Part shown: piece by piece, positions 21,407 through 28,932 of the stretch
How the letters are laid out: every line of letters begins with the position of its first letter
Position numbering within the stretch: the first letter of the stretch is position 1
IMG/VR virus record: IMGVR_UViG_3300025030_000061
Span: 1-64,000 of that record
DNA: 64,000 bases
Direction: 5' to 3' (one strand)
Origin: a virus
Notes under the pieces: generated by a model
Seen by the model: only the letters and a program-made list of their open reading frames with translations
What the model was told of the DNA's origin: nothing
Database searches by the model: none
Made by a program: the position numbers and the translations under genes

Positions 21407-22886
21407 GTTTGGCTCGTTGTTTTTCTACCTCTGAAAATGGTATGAGCTTCCCGTTGGGGCCGACCAGTTTTGGCTCCTCGTGGCAGTATTCCCAATACCT
21501 TTTCAGCGACGCTTGGGCGTAGCCTGGGGCGAATTCCATCCCTCTGCCTTTGCGCCCAGTTTTTCGGCAGGTGATGATGGTGGTCCCGCTGCCAGAGAAT
21601 AGGTCTACCACGATCTCCCCTGGGCGGCTGCTCGAACGAAGGTTGCGCTCCACCAGGCGGACGGGTTTCATTGTTGGATGCTCGACGCTCTTGGTGGGCT
21701 TGTCAATCCGGATGATGGTAGTGGGCTCTGCGTTCCTCCGCTCGTTGAGCATCTCGATCAGCTTCTTCTTGTCCATCTTGCCGAGGTCCAGGTCGTCGTC
21801 GATCACCGTGGTCTGTGTGAAGTCCCCTGCGAAGTAGTGCGCTGCGCCTTCCTTCCATCCGTACAGGATGGGCTCGTGCTTGTTGTTGTAGTCGCTCCTG
21901 GCGAGGACCGCGGCGTTCTTGACCCAGATCAGGCACTGCTTCCACATGAGGCCCTTGGTCCCGCAGATCGCGGCGCGGAATACGTCTCCGACTCCTCCGC
22001 CTTCGGCGTGGGCGATGTAGAAGCATCCGCCCTTCTTGAGCAAGTGGTGCACCGAGGAAAAGACCGCATCCAGGAACTTGCGGAAGTCCGCTTCGTTGAG
22101 GTTGTCGTTGTCGATCTTGCCGGCCTTTGTCTCGTAGGCAATGTTGTACGGGGGGTCGCTCCAGAGCATGTCAGCCTTCTCGCCCTGCATGAGCTTGTCC
22201 ACGTCCGCGAGGCTCGTACTTTCCCCGCAGAACAGGCGGCTTTCGCCCAGCAGCCACAGGTCCCCGAGCTTGACGAACGGATCCGGGACGGGTTCGACCT
22301 CCGGGTCCTCGGGTCCGAGTCCTTCCTCCTCGTCTTCTCCCAGGAGCGCCTTGAGCTCCGCGTCGTCGAAGCCGGTCAGGCTCATGTCGTACCCGCTCTG
22401 GTCGAGGTCCTGCAGGAGCGCTGCCAGCATCTCGTCGTCGAAGGCTCCGCCCATCTTGTTGGCTGCGATATTGGCGCCCTTCTCCTTAGTTTCGCTCCAA
22501 GCGACCTCCCGGTAATTGAACCGGCCGTGGGGCGTCTGGATGTATCCGATGGCCACGGTCCCCGTCTCGTCGGTGTGCGGCTCCTTCACGATCTGCCAGT
22601 TCAGGTCGAGCTGCTTGACGCGCTGATGCCCGCCGACGGTGCGGCCGGTCTTCGTGTTGAAGACGATCCCGCCGATGTCGCCGTACTCCTTCATGGAGCG
22701 CTGCAGCACCTCCTGCTGTTCTACGCTGATCACCCTGGGGTTGTATCCCGCCGGCCGCAGGTCGCGGATGTTCTCCGGGTTGATCTCCTCGGCAGGGGTG
22801 GAGGTCATGGCCAGCGCCTTGTCGGGGCTAATCTTCGGCTTCTTGATCTTCTTCGCCTGGGGGCGTGCCTTCTTGTCTACGCTCAT
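21402..22886 (-). CDS. ParB-domain plus DPPY DNA methyltransferase
   Basis: A 494-aa two-domain protein. Residues ~33-100 are a ParB/sulfiredoxin-like domain (LRPAGYNPRVISVEQQEVLQ, with VGGHQRVKQL). Residues ~215-490 form an amino-methyltransferase with SDPPYNIAYE (~243-252, motif IV) and DLFSGSGTT (motif I) in the beta-class order, plus a target-recognition segment between. It methylates N6-A or N4-C; the site is unknown. No partner endonuclease is near, so it is an orphan enzyme, likely for self-protection or regulation. Start at ATG 22886 (AGGAGACAAAC). Confidence 0.9.
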   Translation of the reverse strand: MSVDKKARPQAKKIKKPKISPDKALAMTSTPAEEINPENIRDLRPAGYNPRVISVEQQEVLQRSMKEYGDIGGIVFNTKTGRTVGGHQRVKQLDLNWQIVKEPHTDETGTVAIGYIQTPHGRFNYREVAWSETKEKGANIAANKMGGAFDDEMLAALLQDLDQSGYDMSLTGFDDAELKALLGEDEEEGLGPEDPEVEPVPDPFVKLGDLWLLGESRLFCGESTSLADVDKLMQGEKADMLWSDPPYNIAYETKAGKIDNDNLNEADFRKFLDAVFSSVHHLLKKGGCFYIAHAEGGGVGDVFRAAICGTKGLMWKQCLIWVKNAAVLARSDYNNKHEPILYGWKEGAAHYFAGDFTQTTVIDDDLDLGKMDKKKLIEMLNERRNAEPTTIIRIDKPTKSVEHPTMKPVRLVERNLRSSSRPGEIVVDLFSGSGTTIITCRKTGRKGRGMEFAPGYAQASLKRYWEYCHEEPKLVGPNGKLIPFSEVEKQRAKL

Positions 22887-23026
22887 GTTTGTCTCCTGGT
22901 CTGGTACTTCCATCGCTTGTACATATTGTTTCGATCTACCCACTTCGGGATGCATCCGCAGGTGCATGGTGCCGCGTGGCAGACGATCCCGACCGCGCAG
23001 TCGTTGCTGTGGCCATTCCCTCTCAC
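22883..23026 (-). CDS. 47-aa Cys-rich peptide (GTG start, uncertain)
   Basis: Frame from GTG 23026 to a TGA overlapping the methyltransferase ATG (ATGA). Cys-rich centre CHAAPCTCGC and a basic end. The stop/start overlap supports translation; the start lacks a clear ribosome-binding site. Confidence 0.35.
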   Translation of the reverse strand: MRGNGHSNDCAVGIVCHAAPCTCGCIPKWVDRNNMYKRWKYQTRRQT

Positions 23027-23061
23027 CTTGTCGAACTCTGTGAGACGGTCGAACCCTTCCT

Positions 23062-23619
23062 TTATGCTTCCTTCCTGTGCTTGCCCTGCTTCTTGGTGTA
23101 CTCGGGGTTGTCGACGAGCTGGCCGTGTTCGATGATGATGGGCTTCTGGTTCTCCCCCTTGCTCGGGTGGAGGCGCCAGGTCTTGATGCGGCGCCGGTGG
23201 GATTCGCAGATGCGGAAGGAGACCTGGTGGCCGTCGACTTCCTCGATGTGCTGGTGTCCCTCGTAGGCGGTGTTCTTGCAGCCGTGGACTTGGCAGGCGT
23301 CCTCCGGCTTGCTCTCGATGATCCTGGTCAACGGAAGGCGGAGGCTTTCCTCGATGTACGCTCCGCAGATGACGCAGCTCTTGTCGTGTTCTGCGTGGAT
23401 GTATTCCCTCCCGCGGCTTGTCACCAGGCGGTAGGTGAAGAGGATGCTGTCGCACTTGGGGCAGGTGGGGCATCCCTCGCAGCTGGTCTTCTGGCCTTTG
23501 TACCTGGCGCAATGGAATGTGCGCTTGGTGGGGTCCGTGCTGCTGTGGTGCCGGCAGTTGATGAACTGTCCCCGGATCTGGACCGGGCGTCCGGTCCGGT
23601 TCTTCGTGTCTACGGACAT
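23062..23619 (-). CDS. zinc-cluster hypothetical protein
   Basis: A 185-aa protein with many paired cysteines/histidines: CEGCPTCPKC (~48-57), KSCVICGAYI (~80-89) and CQVHGC (~108-113). Probably three small zinc sites, in the style of phage HNH-derived or RNA-binding proteins. Starts MSVDTKNRTGRPVQIRGQFI, overlapping the 208-aa gene by 10 nt. Confidence 0.7.
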   Translation of the reverse strand: MSVDTKNRTGRPVQIRGQFINCRHHSSTDPTKRTFHCARYKGQKTSCEGCPTCPKCDSILFTYRLVTSRGREYIHAEHDKSCVICGAYIEESLRLPLTRIIESKPEDACQVHGCKNTAYEGHQHIEEVDGHQVSFRICESHRRRIKTWRLHPSKGENQKPIIIEHGQLVDNPEYTKKQGKHRKEA

Positions 23620-24236
23620 TGCGCTGCCCCTCCGTTTATCCAGGCGTTGAAGTCCCTCAGAAATTCCCGGAACGTGGTCAGGTCGAGGTCTTTGGTGCTC
23701 TTGATGCTGTGCAGGGCCTTGAATGCTTTCTTACAGGATTCGGCGTCGGTCACCTTGATCGGTCCCTGTATCTCGACGTATCTCTGGAACCTGGGGTTTT
23801 TGAAGAAGGTGGAGTGGAGCCCGGTGATTTCCACGGTCCCGACCTTCCCTGGGGCGTTCGGCTTCGGCGCTCCGAGTTGCTTCTGGTCCTCGACGATCTG
23901 CTTGAGGTTTTGCTCGCACTTGCTGATTGAGACACGCACGTTCTGGCCGGTCATTGATGTGAGGTATGGTCCGTGCTTTTTCTGCTCCTCCCAGACCGTC
24001 TCGACCACGAGGTGAAAGCGCCGGCCTTTGGTGCGGACGTCCAGTATGAAAGCCGGGTCGATCTCGATGTTGAGGCCCTCGGGCGTCAGCATGTTCAGTT
24101 TGACGTGACGCTCGATCAGTGCGGTGAGGGCTGCTGCCAGAATCTGGTCGTCGGGCAGCTCGATGATGCAGCGCCAAGCCTTGGCGGCTCGCATCCATTG
24201 GCGATCGAGGAATTTGCATGGTAGGTCTGTGGTCAC
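23610..24236 (-). CDS. hypothetical protein
   Basis: A 208-aa alpha/beta protein (ILDVRTKGRRFHLVVETVWE; GTVEITGLHSTFF). No motif recognised. It follows the winged-helix regulator and overlaps the zinc-cluster gene, so it is probably in the same transcript from the element A at 24571. Confidence 0.7.
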   Translation of the reverse strand: MTTDLPCKFLDRQWMRAAKAWRCIIELPDDQILAAALTALIERHVKLNMLTPEGLNIEIDPAFILDVRTKGRRFHLVVETVWEEQKKHGPYLTSMTGQNVRVSISKCEQNLKQIVEDQKQLGAPKPNAPGKVGTVEITGLHSTFFKNPRFQRYVEIQGPIKVTDAESCKKAFKALHSIKSTKDLDLTTFREFLRDFNAWINGGAAQCP

Positions 24237-24270
24237 TGCTTCTCCGTGCTGCCTGGGGATCGCTCTTGAT

Positions 24271-24552
24271 TTACGCCGCCATGCGGAACCCTTCGCCGCG
24301 TACGGTAATGATCGTTTCCTTGCCGAGTTTGGTTCGGAGGTAGTTGATGTACACGTTGACGATGTTGGTGTGCTCCATGGCTCGGCCTTTCCAGATTTCC
24401 TCGAAGATCTCCTTTGTCGTGATTACTCGACCTCTGTTGGCGATGAGGTAGGCCAGGTGCTTCAGCTCAACCAGGGAGAGCTCTATCTCGGTGTCCCCCC
24501 TCACGGCCACCAACTTTACGGGGTGTATGCTGAACGGCGTTTCCTTTTCCAC
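24271..24552 (-). CDS. stand-alone PhoB/OmpR-type winged-helix regulator
   Basis: A 93-aa protein consisting only of a transcriptional-regulatory C-terminal (winged-helix) domain: IELSLVELKHLAYLIANRGR, then ITTKEIFEEIW and VYINYLRTKLGKE…VRGEGFRM. The receiver domain of response regulators is absent, so it should bind DNA constitutively, usually to direct repeats. Start GTG 24552 behind GGAGGACTAAA. An element A lies 19 nt upstream, which hints at autoregulation; this protein is one candidate reader of that element. Confidence 0.85.
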   Translation of the reverse strand: MEKETPFSIHPVKLVAVRGDTEIELSLVELKHLAYLIANRGRVITTKEIFEEIWKGRAMEHTNIVNVYINYLRTKLGKETIITVRGEGFRMAA

Positions 24553-24570
24553 TTTAGTCCTCCTTTTGTT

Positions 24571-24584
24571 TGGTATGCGCTACA
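24571..24584 (-). promoter_or_regulatory. element A operator/promoter
   Basis: TGTAGCGCATACCA 19 nt upstream of the winged-helix gene. A degenerate CATTCTT half of element B lies 10 bp further upstream. Confidence 0.6.
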
Positions 24585-24606
24585 CTGTAGGCGCAAGAAT
24601 GCCATT

Positions 24607-24924
24607 CTAGTGGCATTTCTTGTTTTTACGACGGCAGGTGGGGCAGTGTAGCTTCCTCAGTGTGTCCTGCTGTGCAAGTGTTATCTGTGTCTGCATGAGG
24701 TCGTCGGCTGCATTAAATGCCTGCCTTTGCTCGGGGGTAAGTGTTGCTTTGAACTCTTTAACTTTTGTGGCTATCTCTCGGATCAACTCCTGGCGGTCGT
24801 CAAGGATTTGTGACAGCGTATCCTCCCCCTCGAAGGGACATTCCATTCCTGCGTCCTCCCTTATCTTAATAGAATTACAGGCTTGTGGACTTCTGTGTGA
24901 TCCTTTGTTATAGTCTTTACCCAT
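24607..24924 (-). CDS. hypothetical helical protein with CPTC
   Basis: A 105-aa protein with a helical middle (LDDRQELIREIATKVKEFKA) and the C-terminal end LHCPTCRRKNKKCH. It may instead start at the internal MECPFEGE. First minus-strand gene, divergent from the integrase. Element A lies 12 nt upstream, with a fair -35/-10 pair. Confidence 0.65.
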   Translation of the reverse strand: MGKDYNKGSHRSPQACNSIKIREDAGMECPFEGEDTLSQILDDRQELIREIATKVKEFKATLTPEQRQAFNAADDLMQTQITLAQQDTLRKLHCPTCRRKNKKCH

Positions 24925-24935
24925 TAGACGGACTT

Positions 24936-24949
24936 TGTTATACGCTACA
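24936..24949 (-). promoter_or_regulatory. element A with sigma70-like promoter
   Basis: TGTAGCGTATAACA. TTGACC lies 18 bp before TATAAC, giving a reasonable -35/-10 pair with the element covering the -10. It would drive the leftward arm and faces away from the integrase. Confidence 0.7.
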
Positions 24950-25007
24950 CTTCATATCTAGGTCAAGCGTTTTCTGTTGTAAATCTTCCTTTTAATGATT
25001 GGTGCGA

Positions 25008-26414
25008 ATGGCCGCTATATATCTTCACAAAAAAGGCGGGCGCGATGTTTTCCAGATACGCTTCACCCTGTATTTACCCGATGGTAGCCGCAAAACTCGG
25101 TACCGGTATCGTCCAACAAAAAGCGAGGCCACAGATGTCCTGCGTCATGCCGAGTGCATAGAGAGTGGTTCTCGGTCGTGCAATTTGTCGCCTCGTGAAA
25201 TAATCCATGCCCAGCACGACGGCCTGCTCACTGCCGCCGAGGTTCTGATGTTCACTGGAGGGTTTGGGGTCCATGCCGAAAGGCGACGCCTAAGCACTTT
25301 AATGGATCGGTTTCACGAAATGCACCAGGGCCAGTGGCGTCCTCGGTCTAAGCAAAAGCTCGATGAAAGTTTTGGGAAAGTATTTGAGCTTCTGGGCGAC
25401 GTCTACACGGACGAGATCAATCAGGAGATGCTGCTCTCTTTCTTTCAGCAGCTCTCCGGTTACCCGAAGTGGCGGAATCATGCCCACCTGCAATCGCTCT
25501 CTCTGAACAATTGCATGAATTCACCGAATTACTCGCCTATCAGTAGCGCGACCTTCGATGGCATCTGGGCCACCCTGGGGGCGCTCTTGACCTACGGTTC
25601 GGAGAATGGGGAATATGGTATTGCTAGGAATTTTTGCGGGGATCGTATTTTCAGCCTACACCGGAAGCTTTTGGAGAAAACCCGGAACGACGGTGTGGAC
25701 CGGCTCCCCTATAGCAATTCGGATATCCGGCAGTTGATCCTCCGCCTGGGCATGATCGATAAGGTGGCCAATCCGCACATGCTGTGGATCCCCTTGATCG
25801 CCCTGTTCAATGGTATGCGCCAGGGCGAGATCTGCCAGCTCTTTTGCGATGATGTTGTGAAGGTGGACCGGATCATCTGTTTCAGAATTAGGGACTTTTC
25901 GGCTCGGAAGCAGAGCGTAAAAAACGAGGGGAGCTGCCGGACGATCCCGGTTCATCCGACGCTGCTCGGCCTGGGGTTTATGGACTTCGTCGCCTCCCGG
26001 TTGAGGCTCGGCCACGAGCGTCTCTGGCAAGGCGTAAAATCTCGAAAGGTGGAATACTACGAGAAGCAGGACAACTATTCTCACTATTTCGAAAAGTGGT
26101 ATAACGACACTTTTAGAAAATATGTGATCTTGGAGCCGAAAGATCGAAAGCGGAAGCCGTTCCATTCGCTTCGGCATACCTTCATCAACTGGTTCTTCCA
26201 GAATGTTCGGTCGCAGGATCGGGACAATGCTGCGGTGAAAAGCCTGGTCGGGCATCTCGAATCCGACGAGCACAAGATGATCGACGCTCTGCTGAAAGGG
26301 ATAAGTTGGGAGGTCTATAGCCAACAATTAACTCCTAAGCCCTTGCTGAAAACATTAGAGCTGTTAAACTTTAATGTTGATCTGTCTTCTCTCAATTTGC
26401 CGGCGAAGTGGTAG
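25008..26414 (+). CDS. int: tyrosine recombinase / integrase
   Basis: A 468-aa site-specific recombinase. The catalytic set is visible: GMRQGEI (first Arg), FHSLRHTF (HxxR), LVGHLES (His/Trp position) and a nucleophile Tyr in WEVYSQQL near residue 440. N-terminal core-binding and arm-binding-like regions precede it (AAIYLHKKGGRDVFQIRFTL). Start set at ATG 25008; an upstream TTG 24999 would add three residues. It would integrate and excise the phage genome at a tRNA. A degenerate tRNA-His 3' end lies 70 nt downstream and a tRNA-Leu fragment with arm-like repeats lies 19 kb away, so its attP is not certain. Confidence 0.9.
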   Translation: MAAIYLHKKGGRDVFQIRFTLYLPDGSRKTRYRYRPTKSEATDVLRHAECIESGSRSCNLSPREIIHAQHDGLLTAAEVLMFTGGFGVHAERRRLSTLMDRFHEMHQGQWRPRSKQKLDESFGKVFELLGDVYTDEINQEMLLSFFQQLSGYPKWRNHAHLQSLSLNNCMNSPNYSPISSATFDGIWATLGALLTYGSENGEYGIARNFCGDRIFSLHRKLLEKTRNDGVDRLPYSNSDIRQLILRLGMIDKVANPHMLWIPLIALFNGMRQGEICQLFCDDVVKVDRIICFRIRDFSARKQSVKNEGSCRTIPVHPTLLGLGFMDFVASRLRLGHERLWQGVKSRKVEYYEKQDNYSHYFEKWYNDTFRKYVILEPKDRKRKPFHSLRHTFINWFFQNVRSQDRDNAAVKSLVGHLESDEHKMIDALLKGISWEVYSQQLTPKPLLKTLELLNFNVDLSSLNLPAKW

Positions 26415-26485
26415 GTTTGTCTTTTTGGTGTCCGGTTGTGGTGGGGGAGACTTTTTCCTGCGAAGTATCGCGCCGTTACCTGGTT

Positions 26486-26513
26486 TGTGGTTCGATCCCC
26501 ACTATCCACCCCA
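26486..26513 (+). other. degenerate tRNA-His-like 3' end
   Basis: TGTGGTTCGATCCCCACTAT followed by CCACCCCA: T-loop and acceptor strand of a tRNA with C73-CCA, as in tRNA-His. The T-stem lacks one G, and no matching anticodon arm is found upstream. It lies between int and an intact tRNA, so it could be an attP core or a dead tRNA. Confidence 0.5.
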
Positions 26514-26591
26514 ATTTATTTTTTTCTCTTCCGCTGGTTGGCCGGATTCATTAATGTGTCGCCCATCGGGGCGAGGTAGCAGTATGCAGCC

Positions 26592-26676
26592 GCGAGAGTG
26601 GCGGAATTGGCAGACGCACTAGACTTAGGATCTAGCTCCTCACGGAATAGGGGTTCAAGTCCCCTCTCTCGCACCA
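26592..26676 (+). tRNA. tRNA-Leu (anticodon UAG), CCA encoded
   Basis: Complete class II cloverleaf of 85 nt: acceptor GCGAGAG/CTCTCGC, D-loop with GGCAGAC, anticodon loop CTTAGGA (TAG), a long variable arm, T-loop TTCAAGT, and encoded CCA. Phage-borne, since phage genes flank it. A weak hairpin with T-run follows at 26707. Confidence 0.93.
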
Positions 26677-26706
26677 GATGAGATTCCTTAAGCCTTTCAG
26701 TACCGT

Positions 26707-26731
26707 AGCCTGGGTGTTGTATAGGCTTTTT
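26707..26731 (+). terminator. weak terminator after tRNA-Leu
   Basis: AGCCT-11nt-AGGCT followed by TTTTTG, 30 nt after the tRNA. Confidence 0.35.
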
Positions 26732-26747
26732 GTCGGCTCCATGTAGT

Positions 26748-26761
26748 TGGTATACGCTTCA
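26748..26761 (-). promoter_or_regulatory. element A (reverse orientation, variant)
   Basis: TGAAGCGTATACCA on the minus strand, ~70 nt upstream of the plus-strand HTH regulator. Read forward it contains TTGGTA, a possible -35 box. One mismatch to consensus. Confidence 0.45.
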
Positions 26762-26830
26762 TGTGAGAATCTGCTCCTTAGCCCGCGTTTTTTGTCTTTT
26801 CTTTGTCCGCAGCACCATAAGGGAGGCTTT

Positions 26831-27400
26831 ATGGAATTTAACCGATTGATCCGTGAGCGTCGTGTTGGTTTGGGCCTTGGGGTCCGTGAGACGGCAAGGT
26901 TGACCACCCAATCGTTTGTGCCTTCTCCTATCAAATCCGCCGTGTACATCTCCCGACTCGAAGAGGGCCGGTCTGCCGATATGCCTGTGGACTCTGTCAC
27001 CATCGACAAGATGTGGGGCCTGGGCACTGTTTTGCTGATTAATCCCTTCGAGCTCTTTCTGAGGAGCCGGGGGCGTGAGGACTTAATGGCTTCTCTGTCG
27101 AGGTTCACTGTTCGGGACTGCACCGAAAAGGATTTCGGTAATTTCGTCCGCGGCCGTCGAGCGTTCCTGGATCTTTCGATGCGCGAGGCTTCGGCTCTCT
27201 CGGTTCCCTGGTCAGTCTCCACAGGCTATTGGTCCCAGATGGAAACCGATTTCAGAAGCTGCGCTGCGAAGATTTCCGGGGAGAAGCTCTGGGGGATAGC
27301 CGTGGCTCTGGATGTTGATCCGCTGCTCCTGTATGTTTTGTCTCGGAACATCGATCCGCGCTATCTCAACTCAGCTTCTCGGGATCGTCTGTTTTCCTAG
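26831..27400 (+). CDS. tandem-HTH (XRE-like) regulator, candidate phage repressor
   Basis: A 189-aa protein with two XRE-like domains in a row. Residues ~1-75 read FNRLIRERRVGLGLGVRETA, then YISRLEEGRS. Residues ~97-170 read FGNFVRGRRAFLDLSMREAS, then YWSQMETDFRS. No peptidase domain is present, so it is not a LexA-type CI. A protein with two different HTH units would suit an asymmetric site such as element A, a reversed copy of which lies upstream. It is next to the integrase, the usual lysogeny position. ATG 26831 behind GGGAGG. Confidence 0.75.
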   Translation: MEFNRLIRERRVGLGLGVRETARLTTQSFVPSPIKSAVYISRLEEGRSADMPVDSVTIDKMWGLGTVLLINPFELFLRSRGREDLMASLSRFTVRDCTEKDFGNFVRGRRAFLDLSMREASALSVPWSVSTGYWSQMETDFRSCAAKISGEKLWGIAVALDVDPLLLYVLSRNIDPRYLNSASRDRLFS

Positions 27401-27480
27401 CCTGGCAGTTCCTATCATATCATTTTACGCCAAGGTCTTTTTCTACCTGTAACGCAGGATCATATTTTGGGAGGGATGCC

Positions 27481-27753
27481 ATGAAACGGATCGACGCAGA
27501 ATACGCTGGCAATAAATACACGTTTCGCACGAATAACGACGGATCCTATCTGTTTGTCGGAGTAGGCGAGAATCGGCAGATCAGTTGCGAATCTGGTTTC
27601 GATTCGCTGCGTCGGATCAAACGCGCCATATCGGACCACATAAAGGGCGACCGAGAAAACCGGGAGTGGCTGCAGGCTGGTCGCGTCAATATGGGCGTGG
27701 CCGAACCGCGCATCAAATACCACATACCGGATCCGACGGTCTGGAAATCTTAA
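27481..27753 (+). CDS. hypothetical protein
   Basis: A 90-aa protein: MKRIDAEYAGNKYTFRTNND, beta-rich N-terminus and basic helical middle. GGGAGGGATGCC precedes the ATG, and a good terminator follows at 27770, so it is the end of a short regulator operon. Function unknown. Confidence 0.7.
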   Translation: MKRIDAEYAGNKYTFRTNNDGSYLFVGVGENRQISCESGFDSLRRIKRAISDHIKGDRENREWLQAGRVNMGVAEPRIKYHIPDPTVWKS

Positions 27754-27769
27754 TCGATAACGTCCTTCT

Positions 27770-27794
27770 GCCCCTCATCAAGAGGGGCTTTTTT
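27770..27794 (+). terminator. rho-independent terminator
   Basis: GCCCCTC-4nt-GAGGGGC followed by six Ts, 16 nt after the 90-aa gene. Confidence 0.85.
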
Positions 27795-27838
27795 GTCCCG
27801 ATTTTCCCTTCTGCTTCTCCTAGTCTTTCATCCTTCGC

Positions 27839-27860
27839 ATCATTCTGCATTTGTGGCTTT
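27839..27860 (+). promoter_or_regulatory. element B
   Basis: ATCATTCTG-N7-GGCTTT just after the terminator and ~40 nt upstream of the 22-codon leader frame; the first signal of the rightward arm. Confidence 0.6.
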
Positions 27861-27880
27861 CCTCTCCCGGGAGGTGTGTC

Positions 27881-27949
27881 ATGCCGGGCAAAAATTTTGA
27901 CATTGTAACTGGACGCGGCTATGGTCGCCTCCATGCTCTTGCTTCCTAA
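27881..27949 (+). CDS. 22-codon leader ORF
   Basis: MPGKNFDIVTGRGYGRLHAL plus two residues, with GGGAGGTGTGTC upstream (better than any site for the overlapping HNH gene). It overlaps the HNH start, so it may couple translation to the HNH protein. Confidence 0.35.
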   Translation: MPGKNFDIVTGRGYGRLHALAS

Positions 27950-28220
27950 GCCCACCACCGAGGAGTGTCCCGAGTACCTGGAGTGGATCCGCACGCTGCG
28001 GTGTGTCCGCCGGCATTGGGGTCCTTGCCATGCTCACCACCAGCCGAAGGTTGGCGGTGGATCCATGGGGATGAAGGTTTCGGACTTCCGAGCCCTGCCC
28101 TTGTGTCCCGCGTGTCACGATGCCTACCATCGCAATGGCCGGTCCACCTTCTGGGGCTCAACGGATTTTGAGGAGCTGATCCTCCAGTTCAACCTGGAAT
28201 TTTTTTTGCGCACTGTGTAG
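27921..28220 (+). CDS. HNH-type nuclease (DUF968/Ref-like)
   Basis: A 99-aa protein. ECPEYLEWIRTLRCVRRHWG, then CHAHHQPKVGGGSMGMKVSD and LPLCPACHDAYHRNG fit the small HNH fold of phage recombination nucleases, with AHH as the HNH core and CxxC/CH metal ligands. Start uncertain between ATG 27921 and 27933. It is upstream of ssb, consistent with recombination or replication. Confidence 0.75.
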   Translation: MVASMLLLPKPTTEECPEYLEWIRTLRCVRRHWGPCHAHHQPKVGGGSMGMKVSDFRALPLCPACHDAYHRNGRSTFWGSTDFEELILQFNLEFFLRTV

Positions 28221-28229
28221 CGCATATCA
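28216..28229 (+). promoter_or_regulatory. element A operator/promoter
   Basis: TGTAGCGCATATCA overlapping the HNH stop region, 42 nt upstream of the ssb start. Confidence 0.6.
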
Positions 28230-28230
28230 T

Positions 28231-28253
28231 ACCCTCCCCTTGAGGGGGAGGGT
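28231..28253 (+). other. GC hairpin upstream of ssb
   Basis: ACCCTCCCC-5nt-GGGGAGGGT, 9-bp stem without a T-tract, placed between element A and the ssb ribosome-binding site. Could affect ssb translation. Confidence 0.5.
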
Positions 28254-28270
28254 CCAACATGGAGGTTTAT

Positions 28271-28726
28271 ATGGCGAGTTTGAACAGGTGCGATTTCATC
28301 GGGCGCTGCGGGAAGGATCCCGAGGTGCGGTACACGGCGGGAGGCACGGCTGTCGCCAGCGTGTCGATCGCCTGCAGCGAAAAGTTCAAGGCGAAGTCCG
28401 GCGAGTGGGAGGAAAAAACGGAGTGGGTCAACCTGGTGTTCTGGGGCAAGCTCGCGGAGATCGTCGGGGAGTACGTCGCCAAGGGGAAGGAGATCTATGT
28501 CTCTGGCCGGATGCAGACGCGGAAGTGGCAGGACAAGGAGGGTAATGATCGGTACTCGACCGAGATCGTCTGCGAGAAGATGCAGATGCTCGGTGGCAAG
28601 GGTGATGGTGGCTCCGGCGGCGGTTCCCGCGGCGAGTCCTCTGGCCGGCCTGCTCGGGATAACTTGGGCGGTGCTGGGTCCTACGAGGAGCCTCCGTTTG
28701 ACCCGACAGAGGACATCCCTTTCTGA
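28271..28726 (+). CDS. ssb: single-stranded DNA-binding protein
   Basis: A 151-aa protein. The OB-fold covers residues ~1-105 (MASLNRCDFIGRCGKDPEVR; EWVNLVFWGKLAEIV; KGKEIYVSGRMQTRKW), followed by a Gly/Ser-rich linker and an acidic DPTEDIPF tip for partner binding. Start at ATG 28271, because the GGAGG at 28261 would lie inside the longer frame. Coats ssDNA in phage replication and recombination, next to RepO/DnaC. Confidence 0.95.
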   Translation: MASLNRCDFIGRCGKDPEVRYTAGGTAVASVSIACSEKFKAKSGEWEEKTEWVNLVFWGKLAEIVGEYVAKGKEIYVSGRMQTRKWQDKEGNDRYSTEIVCEKMQMLGGKGDGGSGGGSRGESSGRPARDNLGGAGSYEEPPFDPTEDIPF

Positions 28727-28729
28727 GTG

Positions 28730-28743
28730 TGTAGCGTATGGCA
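28730..28743 (+). promoter_or_regulatory. element A (inverted pair, left)
   Basis: TGTAGCGTATGGCA, forming a palindrome with the copy at 28754-28767 (10-bp spacer), directly after ssb. Confidence 0.6.
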
Positions 28744-28753
28744 ACTTTTAGCT

Positions 28754-28767
28754 TGCTATGCGCTACA
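28754..28767 (-). promoter_or_regulatory. element A (inverted pair, right)
   Basis: TGTAGCGCATAGCA on the minus strand. Read forward, TTGCTA could be a -35 for the leader RNA that ends at 28920. Confidence 0.55.
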
Positions 28768-28920
28768 CTTTTATGGCATGAGTGTTCCTAAATTTTGTTG
28801 CGTTGCGTGATTGGCAGATCACGGCATGAAGATAAGCAGCTTGGTTCCTGGTCCCTGGTGGCCAGAACCCTTAACCCTTCTCGGTGCGGACTGCCATCCC
28901 CCGAGAAGGGTTTTGCTTTT
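28768..28920 (+). ncRNA. candidate leader/small RNA ending in a terminator
   Basis: About 150 nt between the paired operators and a strong terminator, with no credible gene. It lies just before the nuclease gene, so it could be an attenuated leader or a small RNA. Inferred from signal layout only. Confidence 0.35.
28873..28920 (+). terminator. rho-independent terminator (12-bp stem)
   Basis: AACCCTTCTCGG pairs perfectly with CCGAGAAGGGTT across a 16-nt loop, then TTGCTTTT. It lies upstream of, not after, the 28933 gene. Confidence 0.8.
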
Positions 28921-28932
28921 CCTGGAGGTGTT

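Noticed and set aside
26445-26518. Complete tRNA-His gene
   Set aside because: Length is right and acceptor/D-stem partly pair, but no acceptable anticodon arm and a defective T-stem.
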